11,503 nt of DNA, from contig JAZQAV010000006.1 of assembly GCA_045545435.1 (NCBI GenBank), positions 1 to 11,503 of the forward strand, given 5' to 3'. Both the position numbers and the translations under genes were made by a program. Origin of the DNA: UMGS1502 sp045545435 (GTDB lineage: Bacteria; Actinomycetota; Coriobacteriia; Coriobacteriales; Eggerthellaceae). The notes below the pieces were generated by a model. It ran no database searches. It was not told the DNA's origin and saw only the letters and a program-made list of their open reading frames with translations. How positions within the stretch are numbered: the stretch's first letter is position 1; every line of letters begins with the position of its first letter. This document shows, piece after piece, positions 6,555 to 11,503 of this stretch.

Positions 6555-7082
6555 CTACTCCCCTATGCTCAGCACCTCTTCGCCGCTGAATGTTTCTACG
6601 CGGATGCCCTTCACGCGCCCATCTTCTATATGCACTTTGGCAATGGTGCGCGCCGCACCCGTGCGAGGACGCGTTGCCGAGCCGGGATTCAGCAAATACT
6701 GCGCGGGATACGCCGCTTTGCCCCATTCGAGCTTTGGCGTGTGGGTGTGTCCGTGAATGCAGATATCGGGCACAGGATCCCCTGGTGAGAGCGCGCTGCT
6801 TCCCGCAAAGTTAATGCGCACGTCACGCGGGTAATGCGCCACCAAAAAGCGAACGCCCTCTATAACCGGCCGCGCGAAGCGCTCGATTGACGAGGGATAA
6901 TCGTCGGGAGCATCATTGTTCCCCAAAACGGCCGACACGGGAGCAAGCGTTTCAAGCTCGCGGATAATGGCCAGTGAGCCAATATCGCCCGCATGGATGA
7001 TGTGGTCGCAATCGGCCAAAGCCGCATAAGCCTGAGGACTCAGCCTTCCATGTGTATCAGAGATAACTCCCACCATCGCCAT
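6555..7082 (-). CDS. YfcE/MJ0936-type metallophosphoesterase
   Basis: This is a small (175-residue) cytosolic calcineurin-like phosphodiesterase of the YfcE/MJ0936 group, which hydrolyses phosphodiesters in vitro; the natural substrate is generally unknown. Two-metal-site residues are all present in order: SDTHG (D9, H11), AGDIG (D33), GNND (N55), AHYP (H83) and HGHTHTP (H112, H114). NPGS at 132-135 is the typical closing loop. The length fits the family, so the gene is complete. The first ATG (7082) is preferred over the one two codons later because GGGAGG lies 9 nt before it. In several Gram-positives such genes sit next to rdgB/rph, but that is not the case here. It is transcribed away from hsp20, and I see no strong promoter for it in 7083-7200. 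Confidence 0.95.
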   Translation of the reverse strand: MAMVGVISDTHGRLSPQAYAALADCDHIIHAGDIGSLAIIRELETLAPVSAVLGNNDAPDDYPSSIERFARPVIEGVRFLVAHYPRDVRINFAGSSALSPGDPVPDICIHGHTHTPKLEWGKAAYPAQYLLNPGSATRPRTGAARTIAKVHIEDGRVKGIRVETFSGEEVLSIGE

Positions 7083-7195
7083 TGTCGTCAGCCTCCCTCG
7101 CGCATCGCGCTCTGCAACGCTCTTTTGCGGTCCAATAACGCCTTACTAATCGTTTCAAAGAATATCTTAGCCTTAGTCGCTTAGATTTCTTACGA

Positions 7196-7229
7196 AAAGG
7201 TAACACAAGTTTTCGGGAACTTTACCTTT
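7196..7229. promoter_or_regulatory. Large dyad upstream of the hsp20 promoter
   Basis: AAAGGTAA (7196-7203) pairs perfectly with TTACCTTT (7222-7229), and an inner pair AAGTT/AACTT lies around TTCGGG. It ends 12 bp before the hsp20 -35 box, a position suited to an operator or activator site. It matches neither the CIRCE (HrcA) nor the HAIR (HspR) consensus that I know. Confidence 0.4.
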
Positions 7230-7241
7230 GCACGTTCTTCA

Positions 7242-7270
7242 TTGACCCTCGCTACCTCCCGAACTATAAC
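7242..7270 (+). promoter_or_regulatory. Sigma-70-type promoter of hsp20
   Basis: TTGACC (7242-7247), a 17-bp spacer and TATAAC (7265-7270) match the housekeeping consensus at 5 of 6 positions in each box with ideal spacing. Transcription would start near 7277, leaving a leader of about 73 nt before the ATG at 7350. Confidence 0.8.
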
Positions 7271-7298
7271 AGAATCAATCTAAAGAAACGCGAGCATA

Positions 7299-7328
7299 TG
7301 CCGCCGAAACGCAAGACATAAGGCGGCA
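7299..7328 (+). promoter_or_regulatory. Hairpin in the hsp20 5' leader
   Basis: TGCCGCC (7299-7305) pairs with GGCGGCA (7322-7328) across a 16-nt loop. The stem ends 7 nt before the Shine-Dalgarno AGGAG (7336-7340). Small heat-shock genes often carry RNA thermometers here, but this stem does not itself cover the Shine-Dalgarno and I see no CUCC partner in the leader. Confidence 0.45.
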
Positions 7329-7349
7329 CACGAACAGGAGATGAGTATT

Positions 7350-7799
7350 ATGACCAACTTGATGCCGCGCAGGAACAAAAGCCTCTTTGACGCCTTTATG
7401 ATGGATCCTTTTGATGCATTCTTCCCAACGGCCCCCATTACCCACAGCACGCAGCAGCAGTTCATGCGCACCGACATTCGCCAGGACGACAATGGTTACG
7501 AACTCACCATCGATCTTCCCGGCTTCACGAAAGAAAACGTGCACGCCGAGCTGAAGGATGGCGTGCTGTCCATCACCGCTGAAACCAGCAGCCAGAACGA
7601 AGAGAAGAACGAGCAGGGCACGTACATCCGCAAGGAGCGTTTCAGCGGAAAATGCAGCCGTTCGTACTACGTAGGCGACGACATCGAGGAATCCGACATC
7701 AAGGCGCGCTTCGATAACGGCACGCTTAAGATCACGGTTCCCAAGAAGCAACCGGTTCCCGAAATTGAGGCAACTACCACCATCAATATCGAGGGCTAA
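7350..7799 (+). CDS. Small heat-shock protein, Hsp20/alpha-crystallin family
   Basis: This is an ATP-independent holdase chaperone that binds unfolding proteins and forms cytosolic oligomers. Of 149 residues, the first 35 or so form the variable N-terminal arm (SLFDAFMMDPFDAFFP). The alpha-crystallin domain runs from about residue 38 (FMRTDIRQDDNGYELTIDLP) to 140. It includes GFTKENVHAELKDGVLSITA and the family signature DNGTLKITVPK. A short tail with an I-x-I-like end (TTINIEG) closes the protein. An ATG at 7341 is in frame but abuts AGGAG directly; the ATG at 7350 is 9 nt from it and is preferred. A strong promoter, a dyad and a leader hairpin precede the gene, and three hairpins follow it, so it appears monocistronic and heat- or stress-controlled. 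Confidence 0.96.
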   Translation: MTNLMPRRNKSLFDAFMMDPFDAFFPTAPITHSTQQQFMRTDIRQDDNGYELTIDLPGFTKENVHAELKDGVLSITAETSSQNEEKNEQGTYIRKERFSGKCSRSYYVGDDIEESDIKARFDNGTLKITVPKKQPVPEIEATTTINIEG

Positions 7800-7820
7800 C
7801 GTCACATCCCCTTGTCCTGT

Positions 7821-7859
7821 TTGCAAAGACGCCCCTCCCACTCCCCCTCGTCTTTGCAA
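7821..7859 (+). other. Hairpin with C-rich loop in the hsp20 3' region
   Basis: TTGCAAAGACG (7821-7831) and CGTCTTTGCAA (7849-7859) form a perfect 11-bp stem starting 22 nt after the hsp20 stop codon. The 17-nt loop is almost all C and T (CCCCTCCCACTCCCCCT). No T tract follows, so it is not a standard intrinsic terminator. The loop is complementary to Shine-Dalgarno-like purine runs. Confidence 0.6.
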
Positions 7860-7871
7860 TGGGAGATAAGC

Positions 7872-7910
7872 CTCGTGCTAACCCAATAGGCGCCTTCAAG
7901 CACGAGTTTT
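7872..7910 (+). terminator. Second hairpin after hsp20, with short T run
   Basis: CTCGTGCT (7872-7879) pairs with AGCACGAG (7899-7906) across a 19-nt loop containing the palindrome GGCGCC, followed by TTTT. The T run is short, so this is a weaker terminator than the one at 7985-8019. Confidence 0.5.
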
Positions 7911-7984
7911 GCATCTAACCTCCTTTCAATGTTTCTTTCTCCTTTTAGATGCAGCCACTTTCCTGGTGTTCAGGGCGCCACTTA

Positions 7985-8019
7985 AAAAGGAAAGCACCCA
8001 CGGCGGGTGCTTTCCTTTT
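7985..8019. terminator. Strong bidirectional terminator between hsp20 and the sirtuin gene
   Basis: AAAAGGAAAGCACCC (7985-7999) and GGGTGCTTTCCTTTT (8005-8019) form a perfect 15-bp stem with a 5-nt loop. A and T runs at its two ends allow function in either direction. It separates the hsp20 transcript from the sirtuin-Nudix pair. Confidence 0.9.
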
Positions 8020-8136
8020 ATTATGGTCTTAAGCAAATGCCACAAGTAATTGAAAGCGCTCAAGAGACGGACGCCCGCGACAAGGCTTCCCGCGATAAAA
8101 CGGATGCACGCCAAGCAGATGCACCGAGGAGGCACA

Positions 8137-8895
8137 ATGGAGATAAACGACAAAACGCAGAAAGACACAGCGACGCTGCGCACCTGGATTGCCGAAGCCG
8201 ACCCCAAAAGCGTTGTCTTTTTTGGCGGCGCAGGGGTATCAACCGAAAGCGGCATCCCCGATTTCCGAAGCCCCGACGGCCTCTATCGTCAAAAATACGG
8301 CGACACCTCGCCCGAAGAGCTCATATCGCACCATTACTACCGGCAGAACCCGCAACGGTTCTTCGAGTTTTATTTCGACCGCATGATTGCACCCGATGCC
8401 CAGCCGAACCAGGCGCATAAGAAGCTCGCCGAACTGGAGCAGCAGGGAATTCTGGATTGCGTAATCACGCAAAACATCGACGGCCTCCACCAAAAAGCAG
8501 GCAGCAAGCGCGTCTTTGAGCTGCACGGAAGCGTTCTGCGCAATTATTGCCAGCAATGCGGCGCCGCGTTCGACCTTGAACGCATGACGGAACTGCACAA
8601 CCATGCCGAAGATGGTGTTCCGCGTTGCCCCCAGTGCGGCGGGGCCGTTAAGCCCGATGTTGTTTTATACGAAGAAAGCCTTGATCAGGAAACGCTGATG
8701 AACTCGATGCGGGCGATCTCCCGTGCGAAAACCCTCATCATAGCGGGAACCTCGCTGGTGGTGTATCCTGCGGCGGGCTTGGTCGACTACTTCAATGGCG
8801 AGCATCTGGTAATCGTCAACCTCTCGCCCACCCCACGCGATCGCCAAGCGTCGCTGTGCATTGCCGCACCGGTGGGAAAGGTTTTCGACTTCTAG
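8137..8895 (+). CDS. cobB: Sir2-family NAD-dependent protein deacetylase (sirtuin)
   Basis: This cytosolic sirtuin removes acyl groups from lysines, using NAD+ and releasing nicotinamide and O-acetyl-ADP-ribose. At 252 residues it is normal for bacterial CobB/Sir2. Motifs: GAGVSTESGIPDFR (31-44), TQNIDGLHQKAG (111-122), and catalytic H130 in ELHGS. Zinc cysteines are C138/C141 and C164/C167, followed by KPDVVLYEE (172-180), GTSLVVYPAAGL (204-215) and VNLSPT (227-232). The start at 8137 has AGGAGG 4 nt upstream; an in-frame ATG at 8050 would add 29 basic residues unlike any sirtuin N-terminus and has no ribosome binding site. It is followed 103 nt later by the Nudix gene, with no terminator between, so co-transcription is likely. 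No convincing promoter was found in 8020-8136. Confidence 0.97.
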   Translation: MEINDKTQKDTATLRTWIAEADPKSVVFFGGAGVSTESGIPDFRSPDGLYRQKYGDTSPEELISHHYYRQNPQRFFEFYFDRMIAPDAQPNQAHKKLAELEQQGILDCVITQNIDGLHQKAGSKRVFELHGSVLRNYCQQCGAAFDLERMTELHNHAEDGVPRCPQCGGAVKPDVVLYEESLDQETLMNSMRAISRAKTLIIAGTSLVVYPAAGLVDYFNGEHLVIVNLSPTPRDRQASLCIAAPVGKVFDF

Positions 8896-8998
8896 CAGCA
8901 TATCCGTTGCCGGTGCCGCCCATACGCGCCGAGCGCACATTCGCACTTTGCCTCGCGGCAGCTCCACGCACTTCAACCACCCTTAGGAAAGTCCGCTT

Positions 8999-9748
8999 AT
9001 GAGCAACGAAGCAACGAACAACGTCACCGATGGCCCCGTAGGGCAATCTGCCGCCACCCCTCAACTGCTTTCCATCAACCAGATAAGCAAGGGATGGATC
9101 AATAAATATGAACTCACCTACCAGCTTCCCGATGGAACTTTATTTTGCTACGAAGCCGTATCCCGCAAGCCGCTCGAACGGTTTCGGGCAAATCTTATGC
9201 ACGCAAATCAGCCGGAAGCAATCAACGAGACCACCGACTGCGCAAACGCTACTGCCGCCAATAACGCAGCCGCCGCAGAAAACACCCAGGGCGTTGGGGC
9301 GTCCTCGGATACCGCTGATGCAGTGAGCATCGTTGGCATCACCCCCAACAACACCGTCCTGCTCATCCGTGAGTTCCGCTACACCATCAACAACTGGTGC
9401 CTCGCGTTTCCTGCCGGACTGGTGGAGGCAGGTGAAGATTTGCGCACCTGCGCCGATCGCGAGCTGCGCGAGGAAACCGGATACGCACTGGCGCCCAACA
9501 GCGACGTTCGCCCACTCAAACAAGCGGGACTGTCATCCACGGGCCTCACCGATGAGGCAGTTCGCATCATGTTTGCGCAGGTAGAGAAGGTGGCCGAACC
9601 CACCCCCGAACCCAACGAGTTCATCGAGGTTTTCGACGTGCCGCTTACTAGACTAAGGGATTTTCTGGACCGCAACACATTGCCCATAGGAACGCGTACC
9701 CAATTGGTTCTTGAAATGTATGCAGCCTGCATCCCGCAAGAGAGCTAG
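8999..9748 (+). CDS. Nudix hydrolase, ADP-ribose-pyrophosphatase-like
   Basis: This hydrolase cleaves a nucleoside diphosphate linked to another group, most likely ADP-ribose to AMP and ribose 5-phosphate. The Nudix box is perfect: G140-x5-E146-x7-R154-E155-L-R-E158-E159-x-G161. It is preceded by IREFRYTINNWCLAFPAG, the arrangement seen in ADP-ribose pyrophosphatases (NudF/YqkG type). At 249 residues it is longer than usual because of a low-complexity insert rich in A, N, T and D (about residues 68-108) between the N-terminal sheet and the Nudix core. The start at 8999 has AGGAAAG about 7 nt upstream. It lies behind the sirtuin gene, whose product O-acetyl-ADP-ribose is a known substrate class for such enzymes. 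It converges with the minus-strand operon; 9749-9850 contains no clear terminator. Confidence 0.93.
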   Translation: MSNEATNNVTDGPVGQSAATPQLLSINQISKGWINKYELTYQLPDGTLFCYEAVSRKPLERFRANLMHANQPEAINETTDCANATAANNAAAAENTQGVGASSDTADAVSIVGITPNNTVLLIREFRYTINNWCLAFPAGLVEAGEDLRTCADRELREETGYALAPNSDVRPLKQAGLSSTGLTDEAVRIMFAQVEKVAEPTPEPNEFIEVFDVPLTRLRDFLDRNTLPIGTRTQLVLEMYAACIPQES

Positions 9749-9850
9749 AACAACCAATCCACCAGTTCGGTACGCCTTAGCACGTTTGCGCACGGCCGCA
9801 TTACACCGGCGCTTTTGCGGGCACGTTGAAATGCGTATCGGCAGATAGCG

Positions 9851-10435
9851 CTAGTTGTTAGCAGGGGCATCCTCAGGCGTGCGGTTAGTCACGGTAACCT
9901 GGATGCCTTCCAGCACATCAAGGGCTTTTTCGTGCAAAACGGGATCCGAGGACGCCGTGCATGACGCATCCACGATGATAGGGACGTTGGGACATGCCGT
10001 ACGCGCGATAACGGCATTGGAGAGCACGCAGATATTGGAAACAAGCCCCACCAGCTCGATGCTGGCAAACGGCTCAACGCCCAAGCCCGTTGCAATGTCC
10101 TGGGCCTTATGCAGACGCATGAACAGCTCCGATGAGCCAAACGTGGGCTTTAAGAACACCTCGTCGGCATCGAGGATCGTCAATGCCGTCGCGCCGTAGA
10201 GCTCGAAACCTTCTGTTCCCTCAATGCAGTGCGGGATGGGCAGATTCTTGCCTTCCTGGGTGCTCAAATAATCTTTGTGGTGCGTATCCATCGTGAAGCA
10301 AACCAGGTCACCCGATGCGCGGTACTCCTCGATTTTGTTCACGATTCTATCGTCGAGCAGCTCGGCGCCTTCAAAGCCAAGGGCACCGTCCACAAAATCG
10401 TTCTGGTAATCAACGACAATCAATAAGCGCTTCAT
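9851..10435 (-). CDS. Isochorismatase-family cysteine hydrolase, probable nicotinamidase
   Basis: This 194-residue alpha/beta amidohydrolase of the isochorismatase family most resembles nicotinamidases (nicotinamide to nicotinate plus ammonia, NAD salvage). The catalytic triad is visible: D9 (VVDYQNDF), K96 (FLKPTFGS) and C136 (GLVSNICVLSNAV). The metal site is suggested by MDTHH (D50, H52 or H53) and PHC (H69), placed as in PncA. This argues for nicotinamidase over a true isochorismatase, but the exact substrate is inferred. AAGGAG lies 8 nt before the ATG at 10435 and overlaps the stop codon of yerC, so the two genes are almost certainly translated from one mRNA. A 102-bp convergent gap to the Nudix gene holds no recognisable terminator, only a direct repeat GCACGTT at 9780 and 9821. 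Confidence 0.88.
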   Translation of the reverse strand: MKRLLIVVDYQNDFVDGALGFEGAELLDDRIVNKIEEYRASGDLVCFTMDTHHKDYLSTQEGKNLPIPHCIEGTEGFELYGATALTILDADEVFLKPTFGSSELFMRLHKAQDIATGLGVEPFASIELVGLVSNICVLSNAVIARTACPNVPIIVDASCTASSDPVLHEKALDVLEGIQVTVTNRTPEDAPANN

Positions 10436-10440
10436 GATGA

Positions 10441-10737
10441 TTACTCCTTGGATGCGCCTGCAAGCACATCAAGCGCCGCACGATAGCCGCCTGAGCCGTA
10501 GCCCAAGCATTTTGAAACACGGGCAATGGTGGTGGCAGATGCACCCGTTGCCTCTTCTATTGCCGCATACGACTTGCCCTCGTCGAGCATGCGCGCCACG
10601 GTAAGCCGCTGCGAAGTCTCTTTTATTTCGCGAATGGTAAACAAATCCTCGAACAAGGCAAACAGGGTTTCCTTGTCGTCGATTGCCGCCAAAACCTCTA
10701 ACAGGTTCTCTACGTCTTTGCTACGAAGCTCAGCCAT
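10441..10737 (-). CDS. yerC: YerC/YecD family TrpR-related DNA-binding protein
   Basis: This is a 98-residue helical protein of the TrpR superfamily, YerC/YecD branch (a predicted transcription regulator). The N-terminal half (ENLLEVLAAIDDKETLFALF, then DLFTIREI) is the helical dimerisation part. A helix-turn-helix follows at about 54-77: KSYAAIEEATGASATTIARV, then SKCLGYGSGGY. The length is typical and complete. The ATG at 10737 is only 2 nt after the cimA stop codon, and its own stop is 5 nt from the hydrolase start, so it is the middle gene of a tight three-gene operon. Whether it binds tryptophan or another effector is not known from sequence. An operon role in controlling its neighbours is inference. 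Confidence 0.93.
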   Translation of the reverse strand: MAELRSKDVENLLEVLAAIDDKETLFALFEDLFTIREIKETSQRLTVARMLDEGKSYAAIEEATGASATTIARVSKCLGYGSGGYRAALDVLAGASKE

Positions 10738-10739
10738 AA

Positions 10740-11503
10740 TTACTCGCTTGCCTCTTCATCGAAATGCCTCAGCAATCCGAACTCTATTGAATCAACCAAG
10801 GCGTTCCACGATGCCTCGATGATATTCTCGGAGACGCCAATTGTACCCCAGCTGCCATGCTCGTCGCGCGTGGTAATGACAACGCGCGTAATAGCGTTGG
10901 TGCCGGTGCTCTCATCAAGAATGCGCACCTTGTAGTCCACCAGTTCCATATCCTCAATTTGAGGATAGAAGCGCTCCAAGGCCATGCGCATGGCGTTGTC
11001 CAGCGCCCCAACCGGGCCTCCCCCTTCGCCCGTGGCAACGAAACGGTGATCAAGCGGGCCATCGGGAACGTGTATCTTGATGGTTGCCTCGCTCATGGCG
11101 TCTTTTGCCAGCGCGCCTTGGTCTTCGCGATCGTCCACAATCACGCGGAAGCTCTCAAGCGTGAACATGGGCTCGTAATCGCCCAGATGACGCCTGATGA
11201 GCAGCGCCAACGATCCGTCGGCCACTTCGTAGGAATAGCCCGCCGCCTCACGGCGCTTCACTTCGTCCAAAATGCGCTGCGTAACCTCGGCAGAAGGGTC
11301 GAGCTCGATACCTAGCGAATGGGCTTTTGACACGAGCGAGGCCTTGCCGGCCAAAGCGCTCACCACCATGCGCGGATGGTTGCCCACCGCAGAAGGATCT
11401 TCGTGCTCGTAGGCCTTCGGAACGCGCGCGATGGCGCTGGCATGCAGCCCGCCTTTGTGCGCGAACGCGGAAGAGCCCACGTAGGGCGCATGCGCGTAAA
11501 GCG
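10740..11503 (-). CDS. cimA: Citramalate synthase, C-terminal part (5' end beyond window)
   Basis: This enzyme condenses pyruvate with acetyl-CoA to (R)-citramalate, the threonine-independent route to isoleucine. About 254 codons are visible; the N-terminal TIM-barrel portion lies outside the window. The visible part opens with YVGSSAFAHKGGLHASAI, the end of the catalytic region. AYEHEDPSAVGNHPRMVVSA then matches CimA better than 2-isopropylmalate synthase. The remaining 150 or so residues are the LeuA-type regulatory dimerisation domain (for example TGEGGGPVGALDNAMRMALE and VDYKVRILDESTGTNAITRV). The frame is open through to the edge at 11503. It is the first visible gene of the cimA-yerC-hydrolase operon. 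A LeuA paralogue remains an outside alternative. Confidence 0.93.
   Translation of the reverse strand, partial: LYAHAPYVGSSAFAHKGGLHASAIARVPKAYEHEDPSAVGNHPRMVVSALAGKASLVSKAHSLGIELDPSAEVTQRILDEVKRREAAGYSYEVADGSLALLIRRHLGDYEPMFTLESFRVIVDDREDQGALAKDAMSEATIKIHVPDGPLDHRFVATGEGGGPVGALDNAMRMALERFYPQIEDMELVDYKVRILDESTGTNAITRVVITTRDEHGSWGTIGVSENIIEASWNALVDSIEFGLLRHFDEEASE

Noticed and set aside
7299..7350. Classic ROSE or fourU RNA thermometer in the hsp20 leader
   Set aside because: A hairpin exists, but I find no UUUU or CUCC stretch pairing with the AGGAG, so only the hairpin is reported.
7841..7859. G-quadruplex on the minus strand of the hsp20 3' hairpin loop
   Set aside because: Only three G runs (GGGGG, GGG, GGGG) are present close together; four are needed for a standard intramolecular quadruplex.
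8050..8136. Longer N-terminus for the sirtuin
   Set aside because: The extension is basic and unlike sirtuin N-termini, with no Shine-Dalgarno; AGGAGG marks the ATG at 8137.
1..11503. Mobile elements, CRISPR arrays, tRNA/rRNA genes, toxin-antitoxin or defence genes
   Set aside because: I read both strands for repeats at regular spacing, transposase or integrase motifs, cloverleaf-type sequences and nuclease/ATPase motifs, and found none I could support.

Overview
This is chromosomal DNA from a moderately GC-rich bacterium. It is gene-dense, with strong AGGAGG-type ribosome binding sites. The gene mix is typical of an anaerobic Gram-positive: an M18 aminopeptidase, citramalate synthase, a YerC-type TrpR relative and an NSS transporter. 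My best guess is a gut-type Coriobacteriia (Eggerthellaceae-like) with Clostridia as the alternative. This is inferred from gene content and base composition, not from a marker gene. I see no rRNA, tRNA, CRISPR array, insertion sequence, phage gene or recognisable defence island.

Layout. Positions 1-1152 (minus) hold most of an NSS-family sodium-coupled amino-acid transporter that begins at a TTG codon and runs off the left edge. Two tandem terminators separate it from an M18 aminopeptidase (1431-2861, minus). A 410-bp divergent intergenic region with repeated ATCGCGC elements leads to a classical short-chain dehydrogenase (3272-4060, plus), closed by a bidirectional terminator. Next, on the minus strand in transcription order, come a YfcE-like metallophosphoesterase (6555-7082), an alkylsulfatase-like metallo-beta-lactamase-fold hydrolase (5181-6419), an unrecognised 209-residue protein (4455-5084), and a short zinc-ribbon ORF that looks like the end of a frame-disrupted gene (4122-4449). 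An Hsp20 gene (7350-7799, plus) has a textbook sigma-70-type promoter, an upstream dyad and a 5'-UTR hairpin, and is followed by three successive hairpins.

Right end. A sirtuin (8137-8895) and a Nudix ADP-ribose-pyrophosphatase-like gene (8999-9748) run on the plus strand. Facing them is a minus-strand operon: cimA (partial, 10740-11503), yerC (10441-10737) and an isochorismatase/nicotinamidase-family hydrolase (9851-10435), with gaps of only 2 and 5 nt. The sirtuin (NAD+ to nicotinamide plus O-acetyl-ADP-ribose), the Nudix enzyme (cleaving ADP-ribose species) and the nicotinamidase (nicotinamide to nicotinate) would form a short NAD-turnover set, although they are on opposite strands. This is the most coherent functional grouping in the window.

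Most of the window is ordinary core metabolism. The items most worth a second look are the NAD-turnover neighbourhood, the broken zinc-ribbon gene, the ATCGCGC operator-like array, and the structured C-rich 3' region of hsp20. I did not find a clear new multi-gene system.
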